Source of the DNA: Pythium myriotylum | Lineage: Eukaryota > Oomycota > Peronosporomycetes > Pythiales > Pythiaceae | Length of the DNA stretch: 64,000 nucleotides | Reading direction: 5' to 3' | NCBI GenBank assembly: GCA_023091665.1 | Contig: JALJCQ010000015.1 | Span: 3,516,001-3,580,000, forward strand | Shown here: piece by piece, positions 42,301-50,549 of the stretch | Position numbering within the stretch: position 1 is the stretch's first letter | Layout: each line of letters starts with the position of its first letter | The notes under the pieces: generated by a model | The model's database searches: none | Seen by the model: the letters and a program-made list of their open reading frames with translations, nothing else | What the model was told of the DNA's origin: nothing | Made by a program: the position numbers and the translations under genes

Positions 42301-43369
42301 CCTCGGCCTCAGAGTCAAGTTCCTGGGTCACGAGCAGCTTGAACGTGCGTGCCAAGTGCTCGGTTGGCTTATCGGTCCGGGTTTCACGCCCTTGGACCAG
42401 CTTCATGCCCATTTTAAGTTTTCGACCAGTGTCACTTGGGTCTTTTGGTAACACTGGGCTTGCCACTTGAGATGACACGGCGTTCGCTGGCGTCACTGGC
42501 GCAGCTGCCGTTAGTCGATCTTGTGGCAAGTTGGGGTCGCCCACTTCTGGCGCTTCCAGAGCTAGCATGGCGACTCCTTCCCCTGCTGATCCCGCCTTAG
42601 CGGTAAGCTCGGCCGGCAATGACGGCTTTGCCGAAGCAGTAGGAGAAACTGGAGCCTCCAATTTAGGTACGAAGACACTCTGCGGTGGCGGTGATGCGAC
42701 TTCGAAAGTCGACATCGAGGGTGGCGCAACTAGTGCAGCCGACGTTGTGGGTGGCGCGTTAATATCCGACGCACCACCACATGAGCCTGGCACCAACTCT
42801 ACCTCGCCCCTTGACAGGATCTCTGTTGGTGCGTCGTAGGTTGGTTTGACCACAGCGGGTGGAAGGCTGGTGTTGTAGGCGTCGATGGATTCGTCTTGAG
42901 CCCGAATATATCGGCTAGAGTGAGAGCCTTCATAGACCAGCACCTGCCACTCGAGATACCTTGTCGAGTTGAGCCTGGCGCATCGCTGACCCAACGGCAG
43001 GTGACCTTCCTCAACCAGGTGAGCAACTGGCGTCCGCGCCGGGATCATGATCGGCTGGGATGACACATTCGTCACTCGGACGGCCTGTAACTGCCCACCA
43101 GATCCAGTGACAACGGTTGTCAACCAATTATCGTGGCGGCATGCCCAGACCTGGAGTTTCCTGCATGGGGACGAGCTCGTACCAGCGCACTGCGACCTGG
43201 TGGCAGGTAAATGTCTTCCCGGGTGTTGACTGACGCTCGCTCTGGTAACTTCGGCCGTTGACCAGGTGCGGCCAGCGGGATACACTCTTCGTCCGGCAGT
43301 CGGACTGAACCTTCGTAAGCACAGAGGCGGACCCCTGCTCGAACCATGAAATCGAGGCCCAGGAGGCAA
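39335..43369 (-). CDS. Element A RT, RNase H and archaeal-type RNase H
   Basis: Homology with element B starts at about 43150, so the first 70 codons are probably read-through of another frame. RT motifs are present (DIRLCIDYRRVNQL, RMPFGLKNAP, YIDD) with the same extra segment before YIDD. The gypsy RNase H has lost its acids (PHANEW, YTRYSTL), and the archaeal-type RNase H keeps them (SFDGATK, AEYTGLLQGLE, VGDSRIAVQ, NGVADYLAG). Near the C-terminus a seven-residue unit (RGETAQG) is repeated three times. The stop at 39335-39337 truncates the linker to integrase. Confidence 0.8.
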   Translation of the reverse strand: MPPGPRFHGSSRGPPLCLRRFSPTAGRRVYPAGRTWSTAEVTRASVSQHPGRHLPATRSQCAGTSSSPCRKLQVWACRHDNWLTTVVTGSGGQLQAVRVTNVSSQPIMIPARTPVAHLVEEGHLPLGQRCARLNSTRYLEWQVLVYEGSHSSRYIRAQDESIDAYNTSLPPAVVKPTYDAPTEILSRGEVELVPGSCGGASDINAPPTTSAALVAPPSMSTFEVASPPPQSVFVPKLEAPVSPTASAKPSLPAELTAKAGSAGEGVAMLALEAPEVGDPNLPQDRLTAAAPVTPANAVSSQVASPVLPKDPSDTGRKLKMGMKLVQGRETRTDKPTEHLARTFKLLVTQELDSEAEATTFYQEGIDSVMLDKLRDQLAVLPDHIEVDPLVDIATADVGEPGSTTQEEDDAIRRCIEKHSSAFLGSGNALPPPARGVVCDIEVEPGTRPVAEKPRRIKSHLLPQVYELLKKLLDAGIIEYSDSEWASPIVIVMKKNGVDIRLCIDYRRVNQLIQLMNYPLPLIDDLLDNFEKAMWFLSLDMASGFWAVLMTQRAKHISAFVCPLGHFQWIRMPFGLKNAPLIYQKVIDNALWGYVRLPPHLEAEVEPEVIRALGLEPVNEVQAAKSAAENAGKTVFDLNIAAPECLVPVLGRSSYIDDITYGAPTLGELLQVLDQLLYRLRYWQISVSLPKSSFGKHSIQYLSHEVNQAGIVAAPKIAKGLLDLPFPTSLKAVQSFLGSLNYYNKFIEDYAVIASVLYELSDERIRLNDSLDPARRAFELLKSKLLNAPLLKHPDRTKPFVIIPHANEWAIGAVLGQEHDGIIAPVRFTGRTLHDAELNYHLAEKEILALLRVLNVYYTLVAGQELIVYTRYSTLKWILTSKSVQGRTLQWAALLSPWTMDVRRVDRDQDGLAAIVAASITPREVLDQVAAELVPSKAMRVKPALVSMEMLDAEYEGLVLSFDGATKRKSNAGSASFVIWRLPGWQPLFAKSIYLAGVDVTVNVAEYTGLLQGLEFLRSGKLGDPVKRIVVVGDSRIAVQQCQGVIGCNQPHLTLLLARFHELRTQFESVELIHVVREYNGVADYLAGLALRSEETRVVTDEDTFNQLRQFSRLPERLMRGRCTEGVEGRGETAQGRGETAQGRGETAQEQDGTTRERGGATATTSGTSSDLPASGSATVLLAETRSQQRRSGSNATVEVRVSPATRRSQRLAAQARAPDGPASQRNPSDYAAVGLRERGSGHLLAPSFPEAPSPRSSTNNDTVAKTVHRAIDVEEGPGYVPPPSQQSMHEDREEPRDTTLTSVARPPPQPEGDSPSILRAAGKRSSPEQPIVPESSAPRQALAH
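39926..39988 (-). repeat. 21-bp tandem repeat in element A pol
   Basis: Three consecutive copies of TTGAGCCGTCTCACCGCGACC, starting at 39926, 39947 and 39968. On the coding strand they encode the repeated Arg-Gly-Glu-Thr-Ala-Gln-Gly unit in the linker after the RNase H. Element B has a single related copy at the same place. Confidence 0.85.
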
Positions 43370-43827
43370 TCGATTCCTTCGCCAATGTTCCCAGCCCAGA
43401 GATCCAAAAAATAGGCGACGCTCACGCCGAGCGTCACTTTAAGTCTGGTTCTGGCTGTGGCGTAAGTCACGACGCCGCCAATGCCGTTGACTTTGAGTCG
43501 GTCGCCAAACTTGAGCTGAAGTCCCAGCTTCCTAGCCAAGTCGAGGCTGACCATGCTAGTAGATGAACCGGAATCCAGTAAGATGCGGACCCTACGGTCG
43601 CACACGGCACCATTTACGATGGCGATTCCAGCCTGGCCCACTGGCTCAGGGTGCATAGACCACCATCCACGACGCTCACCAGGCTGGAGCTGAAAGCTTC
43701 TCTCCAGATCAGGAGCGGGGTCACCAGCGGAGACAAGGAACGAACGCGCTTCGTTTTGACCTTGACAGGCTGGCAACTTGTTGTTGGCATTAGCATCCTC
43801 ACTACCAACGTACGCAAACACATGCAT
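43120..43827 (-). pseudogene. Element A aspartic protease segment
   Basis: In a frame different from both gag and RT. Contains the active-site motif LLDSGSS, VVTYATART and GIDCLLGLDFM, close to the element B protease. It runs out of phase at about 43150, where element B reads on into the next domain. The shift between gag and protease could be natural or decay; the one at 43150 is decay because B lacks it. Confidence 0.65.
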
Positions 43828-43909
43828 GACTTGGGCTTCTTGTGTCGCGGGAGGGACTTGAAGCTCGACGCGTACCGGATTCCCTCGGACCCCCGGCGAG
43901 CTGCCTAGT

Positions 43910-45124
43910 TTAAAGGCTGGACTTGGCCTGCTGAAGCGGCATTTGTCGTCGTTTCGCTCCTAAGCAAAGACTTGAGAGCCTTCTCTTGAGTTCACACTCG
44001 CCTGGCGCGTGGACTTCGTCGCAGAACGAGCACCTTTTCGGACATGACTCAGAGCGGTGACCTGGAGCTTCGCACAGGGAGCAGAAACCTTTCTGCGGAC
44101 AATCATTTGCCCAATGACCTGGCTCATCGCAATTGAAGCAATTCGGCCCACGAGGACTCTGAACACTTAGACCGGGTCGAGGGCGACCGTTTGAGCCAGG
44201 GGCACCCGCGTGGCGACCCGGGCTTTGACTCCCAGGCCTCCACCGCCCCTGTTGTTGGCTCTGGACCCGTCCAGACGCTTGGTAGATAGACTCCGTGTGG
44301 CAGTCGCCAGGTTCGTCGCCGTCAAAACGGACGCGGCGGTCGTCCGCCAGACCCCAGTCCGCATCCTCGTCGTTGTCATCACCTTCGTAGGCGTAATAGA
44401 CGGAGGCGGATCTTGCGATCGAGCGTTCACGCTCACGGTCACGATCCTGGTACCGGCTAGATCGACGATAATCGTCTCGGTCCACATCGCGGTCTAGATC
44501 CCTCGCTGCATCTTCGATCTGGGCCAAAGAGTCGTACGAGCGTCCTCTGAACGCGTTCCTGGCGCTCTCGCTCGACAGGCTCTTGATAAAACGATCCAGG
44601 TGGTTCTTGAGATCGATTGAGCTCGCCAGAGGGATACGGGCCTTGACGGCTGCCGCATTTAGTCGCCATAAATGCTGGAGCGGGGTCTCGTCCTTTCGCT
44701 GGGTCAGCCCAAAGTATTTCTCGAACGGAGATCCTCGGGAGACACAGAGCTCATTCTGGAATGCTGCACTCAACGAAGTCCAAACTCGGCGGGCAGCGCC
44801 TAGCTGCTGGAGCCAGGCCTCGGCTGGGCCGCGAAGGTATAGCTCGATGTTCCGACACCTCTCAGCGTCAGTCCAGTAGCCGCTCTCTGCCAAATAGACA
44901 TACTCCTTGTACCAGAGCTTGCGGTCGGCCAGTGACTCCAAGCCGGTGAACTTATCCAGATAGCGGTTGGGAACGAGAGGCCGGGGCACCGACTGGCTCG
45001 GCTGACTGGGTGGCGCAACAACGCTTGCTGGGGCGGATCCTCGCTCGATGGCGCTACGTTCAGATGTCGCATGGACCGCACCACGCCCACCTGCGTCGTT
45101 CCCACGACGTCCGGCTGACCACAC
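43910..45124 (-). pseudogene. Element A Gag C-terminal part with zinc knuckle
   Basis: Carries the Gag domain (RYLDKFTGLESLADRKLWYKE; YLRGPAEAWLQQL), the zinc knuckle (CFNCDEPGHWANDC) and second cluster (CSLCEAPGH), then continues past CDEVHAPGE for about 30 residues that element B has deleted. The upstream gag segments are in the same frame but cut off by stops, so this copy cannot make full-length Gag. Confidence 0.7.
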
Positions 45125-45316
45125 CTCCGCATGAGCCGAGGACGGGACTGAAATCGGCGCGGATGCTGCCTGGGTATCCGCTCGACGTGGTGTCGGCCTA
45201 CCCGAGGCGAGCTCCCCGGCACGATCGCCAGCTCCAGATCCTAGGTAAACAGAAGCGTCGGCATGAAAAGCCGGAACGGGGTTGACCTGAAAAGAGACGC
45301 CGGGAGCCTGATGCGA

Positions 45317-45655
45317 CTAGTCCATGAAAGCCGGTACCGGCTGCACCTGCACGGGCTGTTGTCTATGTGCCCTAAAAGCGAGCGGGGCTGAAACCGCTGG
45401 CACGACCGAAGGTTGCTGGAAACGGTAATGACTCGGATCAACGAGCCGTTGCGGCTGAGCTTCGGGACGAGCTGTGCCAAACGCGAGGCTCTGACTCATA
45501 GACGGGTCTGACGGGTGTTGGCCTAGTTCCGTCGTTGCACGCGAACGCGCCTGCGGCGCCAAGAACGAGAACTGCCTAGTTCTGAGGCTTGACTGTTGGC
45601 CTGGGATACCGTCACTCGAGCTCAGTATGGACTCGGGCTTACGCATGGCGTACAC
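45317..45655 (-). pseudogene. Element A Gag middle fragment
   Basis: A short open piece matching element B Gag (MRKPESILSSSDGIPG; SFLAPQA), Gln/Pro-rich, bounded by in-frame stops on both sides. Confidence 0.6.
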
Positions 45656-45721
45656 ATCAACTGGAGACCTAGCCGAGACTGTCGGTGAGCGTTGTTCCGG
45701 CCGGATGCTTCGGAACCTGAT

Positions 45722-46795
45722 TCACTCTCTTACTTCCATGGATATCAGATACCGTGCCGACCGGACCTTGCTCATGACTTCAAGAAGATCCAATCCGGCC
45801 AGCTCGGGGGCTTGGCGCAGTGCAGCAGGGACTAGATTCATAAACGAGTAACCAGCTTCGAACAGGGCTGACTGGAGCAGCGATAGCATCTCGATACCGG
45901 ACATGTCCTCCAGGGCGATGACATACAGCACCATCTGTGGCGACAACGGGTTCGTCGTGCTGATGAGGTCGAACAACTTTATCCAGGAACCAGGCTCGTG
46001 GAACTTGTCCAGGACGTCAGAACTTCGCTCGATGACTTGCCTAGGCCCGAGGTTGGGGGACCCAGCCTCTCGGGGTAAGATGCGATCTTCCGGTGCGTGA
46101 GTCCAGATGTCGACGCACTCTTGAATCACGAAAGAGTCGTGGATCTTGGATCGACCGCTCCTGACGGCTGAAGTTTCTTTCAGCTCGTCGTCGGGGGAGG
46201 GTAAGGCCCGGCCACCGGTGTCTGGGGCCGTCGTCCCCGCTCTTGCTCGCGACTTGGCTCCTTCTTCAGTCGAGCTGGTGCTCGATGAATTCCCAGCTGC
46301 GGCCTTGCTTCCGCGGCCTCGTGCTTGTCCTCCAGACTTCTTCTTAGCTTTCGACCGGCTCGTGGGCGCTTCGTCTTGCTCCTGGAGGCCGGGCTTGGTT
46401 TTCCGGCTCCTCGAGGTCGTGCCTCCCAGGTCGAGACTGCTGATGCTAGCTCGGGGAGAACCATACTCGGTACTTCCTTTTCGCGGGCTGGTCCGCCGCG
46501 CGGTTGACGGGTCGGAAGGATCTTTCTCCTCATCATCGTCCAGCATGAGCGTACGACGGGGAACAGTGGATGTATGTCCCATTTTTCCGGCGACTTGCTG
46601 GCGCCGGCTAGCTCCTCGAACGCTAGGGCGGGTCGTAGGCTGGTCGGCGGCTTCCGGATACTGAGACACTTCTCCGACGCTGGTCGACTGGCCTTCATCT
46701 GACAGGAGCGAGAACGGCTTGACCTTCTCGGCCTGGTTAGTGTCAGCGGTGCCAGACGTGGACATACTCGCGCGACCAATACCAGCTCCTGGCAT
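45722..46795 (-). pseudogene. Element A Gag N-terminal part
   Basis: Starts at an ATG (46795) inside the primer-binding site, as in element B. About 357 residues: low-complexity, then a conserved helical region (SKIHDSFVIQECVDIWTHAP; DKFHEPGSWIKLFDLISTTN). A stop at 45722 ends it where element B reads on (VQEWIRFRS). Confidence 0.7.
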
Positions 46796-46803
46796 ACGCA
46801 CCA
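46786..46803 (-). promoter_or_regulatory. Element A primer-binding site
   Basis: On the minus strand TGGTGCGTATGCCAGGAG begins two bases inside the 5' LTR, identical to the site in element B. The gag ATG is within it. Confidence 0.6.
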
Positions 46804-46805
46804 GT

Positions 46806-47795
46806 TGTGATGATGTGCGATGCCTTTTCGCCAGTTATGGAGAAAAGGGGTATAGACCCAGCCAAGTATATATGTGCAAAAAACAGATATACACAGGCCG
46901 AGCGAGCTGCGATCCGTTGTGATAATTGCAGCTCTGGCTTCGTACCTCACGTTGTGTGTCCCTCTCCTTCGGGGCGGTCCTTTTGAGCTTAAGTAAAGGG
47001 GAAATACGTCCACGAGGCGCCTCCCACACGAACTCTGGCGGGGCTGCCGCTTGACCAGACCAAAATCGATATACAGATAATACAACAATACAGGCGAGGG
47101 CTAGGACGGAAGTTCCCTTCGATCCGCTAGCTCTCTGACCTGGGACGGAGACTCGCTCGATCCCAAGCAACACTCGTTATAAACTCCACACCAATATGAA
47201 ATGCGCCAGGTGACTGGCGCAGGATATGAAATGCCTTGGACTCTGGGGGACCCAGAATCCTTAGCAGGGGCTTTGATAAGGGTTCGACTCCCCTCTCCAC
47301 ACGCACACCACAAGAGTCCACTAGCCAACCAGCCAGACTCACGCGCAATATCCACTAGGGCACACTGACGCTAGCGCAGGCTTACCTGGTGTCGTTGCCA
47401 CGCGTCCTTCCTGGAGCTCGAGCCGACGACTTGGGGAGTTGACGGTGAAAAGCGAAGTCTCTTAGAAGGGGGCCAGCCCCTTAGAGAGCCAGCGAAGCTG
47501 GCTCTCAACGATCACACCTACTTTTGTGACTAGACCTGAGAACTACCTACTTTTGGGAATCTGGCGCTGGATAGCCGTTGTCGAGGTCGGTGCTGGGTAT
47601 GGTACCCAGTACCAGGTGGGTGGCACACTGTGCCGTGGCTACTGCCACCTCCTCAACCACCGATTATACACAAACGGCTGGATCTACTCCTATCAGTCCC
47701 GGCCAGGTCCAGCCCGTGGGCCGGGTCCCCCTAGGGGGCTGGTCTTCAACGGCCGGATGGGAGGTGACCTCGTGAGCACTGGGCACTTCTTCACA
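46806..47795 (-). repeat. Element A 5' LTR
   Basis: 990 bp, equal to 32509-33498 apart from two substitutions near 47766 and 47777. Followed by target duplication CTTA. Confidence 0.9.
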
Positions 47796-49111
47796 CTTAC
47801 GAAGAATCGCCGTTGTTCAGCTGCTCGTCGTCCGAGCGGTCGCCGAATAGCTATTCGGCGCCGTACAGTGAGGCGGACGAGCAGATGAAGGAGGATGGGG
47901 AGGTCGCGGAAGATCCCAGCCCTCACGGTCGACGTGATCGTGAGGTGATCATCACCAACGCGACTCAAGAGTCCGAGGATCGAGGCTTGAGATCCTCGGT
48001 GCCAGAAGTCACACCCTGGCTTCCATCGGCTTATGACATCAGCCGATGGAGTGGTGCGCACGATTCCTTGCGGACGTACGATCTCTTCGACTGCGGTTGG
48101 CTCGAAGACGATCCGTACGTCGCGCGCCAATATCGCGACCGCGAAATGCGCCGTCGATTCTTGATCGAATGCTTTTTCGAGCGGCGCTTCTATCGTCACA
48201 ACGATAGGCCAACTGATCTACATCACATCTACACACACTACCTTGACAACGTCAAGGTCAAGGGAGGCATGAAGACCTGGCTCGTTGCGCTCAAGTCGCA
48301 ACGAGAGAAGTTCGAAGGGTTCTCCGAAACTGGTGGACGAATGCGCGTCCACCGGCGCTCGCGCCGTAATGGCTTGCCTTGTTTCGTGTGGGGAGGAGCC
48401 TGGCCACACTGTCCACCTGACGCTGACCGCGTCACTCGCGAGGAATACCTCAGCGAAGGGTGGAGAGGTCGGATCCCTGCCGACCTCCTCGAGCCCATTA
48501 CAGGCCTCGAGCAAATCTACGAGCGCCGCCGCGCGAGCGAGGAGCGTGCTGCTTCCTCGCTGCCTTACGCAGCGGGTGGATCTCGTCGTACTGAGCGACG
48601 AGACCCGGAACATCTTCGAGGAGAGCCTCGCGCGGCTCCCAGCTATCTGCAGATGGCGGATAGCCGCGCCATCGAACGAGATACTTCGTTCGATTACCGC
48701 CCTGCTGATCCTTATGATTCAGCAGGCGCTCAACAATCCAGCGCTCAGCACCACTGGAGTCAACCAGTGGGGGCGGCGGCGGTGGGAAGACATTATCCAC
48801 CGGCCGCGCCGACGTATCTTCAACGCGACGAGTCGTACTCGGCTCGTCGCGACGACTCGGATGACCTTCGGCTCCAGCTTGCGCAGGAGCGTTTCCGCGC
48901 AGACCTTGCGGGGGAGCGGTCGCAGCGAGTGCGACTGGAGGCGCAGCTGGCGACGCTGCGGGGCTCGCACGACCGTGTTCAAGCGGAGTTGAACACGCTT
49001 GTCCGGGAGTACAAGCTTCTCCTCGGGACTCTCGAGCGCTCGGGGATTCCGATTGCTCGGAAGCGCCGTCGTACTGATGGTACGGACGAAGGCGACCAAC
49101 GTAGAACGTAG
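47796..49111 (+). pseudogene. Element C antisense gene, 3' piece
   Basis: Joined with 32354-32508 (one CTTA copy counted), the frame makes 488 residues. The N-terminus is acidic and Ser-rich. The middle (about 105-230) has aromatic and Arg-rich stretches (DLFDCGWLEDDPYVARQYRD; LPCFVWGGAWPHCP). The C-terminus is a coiled coil (LRLQLAQERFRADLAGERSQ) and a basic cluster (ARKRRRTD). From 48498 on it overlaps, on the opposite strand, the linker and chromodomain of integrase. About 700 bp of it lie outside any sense gene, so openness there is not a by-product of overlap. Function unknown; overall plan recalls the antisense proteins of element A, without visible sequence similarity. Confidence 0.55.
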
Positions 49112-50159
49112 GATGCGTCCGCATCCTACGAGGAAGCTCAAGCGTATACGCGTGCCCCATGCGGCGGAGCACGCGGAACGGACCGATGAACTTCGGTAGT
49201 AACTTGTTGCTACCGACGTTCGTAACTGCATGTGTAGGTAGTGTAGTCGTTGATAACAACACTAAGTCACCTTCATTAAATGAAAGAGTGTTTCCTCTTC
49301 CATTCTTGTCTGCGTTCATCTTCTGTCGATCGACCGCGTGGGCGATCGAGTCCTGTACGAAGCGGACAACCGCTTGGCGCTTCAGCAGGAAGTCCTCTGC
49401 TGACTCCGTTTGCTTGGCAGCAGCGCGCGACGTGCGCGCTGCTGAGATGTCCATCTCTTCTTCGACGAGAGCGCCATCGCTCTCGTCGCCGTCGAAGTCG
49501 TCATCATCGACTTCGAGCGCGTCGTCGGCTTCATCGTCGTCGTCGTCGTCGTCGTTCTCACGAGCGCGACCGATGACTGGAGCGTCATCGGTGGGAGGAT
49601 CGACCATTACGTCGATCTCCGAGGAGCGAGAGCGGTCCGGGAGCTCGCTCGAACGAGTCCCTCCCTCCCCTGAAGGAGACTCACTCTCCAAAAGGGTTGA
49701 AATACGTGGATGGCGGAGGCCATTCACGTAGAACGGTGTATGCGTCGTCGACGCATGCACAGAGTTGTTGATGGCGAATTTGACCATCGGCAAAAACTCA
49801 CTCCAACTCGAGAACGAGTGGACGTAGCCTCGAAGAATCTCTTCGATCACGCGGTTCGCGCGCTCTGTCTGACCATCGGTCTCAGGATGGTCAGAGGTCG
49901 ACATCTTGATTCGTGTTCCGAGGGAACGGAACACGGCGCGCCAGAACTCCGCGGTGAGCCGTGGATCTCGATCTGACACGAGCTCTCGTGGCAGCCCATG
50001 GTGTCGAAACACCGTGTCGACGAAGACGCGAGCGCAGCCTTCGGCTGTGATCGTCTCTGGAACTGCAGCAAGATGCACCATCTTGCTGAAACGATCCACG
50101 AACACGAGGATCCCGTTGTTCTTCTGTTCATCTTCGGGAAACCCGAAGATGAAATCCAT
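48498..50159 (-). CDS. Element C integrase core and chromodomain
   Basis: 553 residues. D-D-E core: MDFIFGFP, SDRDPRLTAEFW and DGQTERANRVIEE. A GPF-type module follows (IGPFRVLRRMGHAYTLELP), then a Pro/Ala linker and a chromodomain near the C-terminus (WIVERLLNHKD, KYLVRWRGYPPSADSWEP). The true integrase starts upstream (next entry): an in-frame TAG at about 50172-50174 replaces what is probably a Trp codon, so the product is split. It overlaps the antisense gene over 614 bp. Confidence 0.8.
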   Translation of the reverse strand: MDFIFGFPEDEQKNNGILVFVDRFSKMVHLAAVPETITAEGCARVFVDTVFRHHGLPRELVSDRDPRLTAEFWRAVFRSLGTRIKMSTSDHPETDGQTERANRVIEEILRGYVHSFSSWSEFLPMVKFAINNSVHASTTHTPFYVNGLRHPRISTLLESESPSGEGGTRSSELPDRSRSSEIDVMVDPPTDDAPVIGRARENDDDDDDDEADDALEVDDDDFDGDESDGALVEEEMDISAARTSRAAAKQTESAEDFLLKRQAVVRFVQDSIAHAVDRQKMNADKNGRGNTLSFNEGDLVLLSTTTLPTHAVTNVGSNKLLPKFIGPFRVLRRMGHAYTLELPRRMRTHPTFYVGRLRPYHQYDGASEQSESPSARESRGEACTPGQACSTPLEHGRASPAASPAAPPVALAATAPPQGLRGNAPAQAGAEGHPSRRDEPSTTRRVEDTSARPVDNVFPPPPPPLVDSSGAERWIVERLLNHKDQQGGNRTKYLVRWRGYPPSADSWEPREALLEDVPGLVAQYDEIHPLRKAARKQHAPRSRGGARRFARGL

Positions 50160-50171
50160 GGAGACGGACTC

Positions 50172-50549
50172 CTAGCACTCTGTCGGTACAGACAGAGACT
50201 GTAACGGCGCGCGAAGTGAAGGTCCCGACTTCACTCGCTGGCAAACCTCGCAAGCACGATCGTACTTGCGCACGAACTTGAGTTGGCGAGGCCAATAAAA
50301 GTCGCGACTCAACGTGAGATATGTCTTCTCACTTCCACGATGTCCGCTCACTGGAGCATCGTGGTACTCGTACATGATCCGCAGGCGCAGATCATGATCT
50401 CCTGGTACGACGACACGCGGAGTGTCGTCGGCAACGGCGCTGTAGAACAGCAGGCCGTTCCGCTGCATGTATCCATGAACCTTCGATCGATACGAAGCCG
50501 GCAAGCCCTTCAACGCTTGTGGCGATGGCTCTGCAAGGTAGGCCATCAA
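50172..50549 (-). pseudogene. Element C integrase zinc-binding N-terminus
   Basis: 125 residues with the HHCC motif (YHDAPVSGHRG, CEVCQRVK). Same frame as the integrase core, cut from it by a TAG. It begins at an ATG that overlaps the RT stop codon (TGATG); the RT is in another frame. Confidence 0.7.

Larger units (their letters stand above)
32509..47795 (-). mobile_element. Element A: dual-RNase H chromodomain gypsy element with antisense genes
   Basis: 15.3 kb, gag-pol on the minus strand. The LTRs (32509-33498 and 46806-47795) are both 990 bp with ends TGTGA/TCACA and differ at only two positions I can find, close to the outer end. CTTA at 32505-32508 and 47796-47799 is the target duplication. 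It interrupts the antisense gene of element C. Compared with B it has the same primer-binding site, gag, protease, RT and integrase, but a different LTR upstream part and an added 2.8-kb block of plus-strand frames between chromodomain and 3' LTR. Confidence 0.9.
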
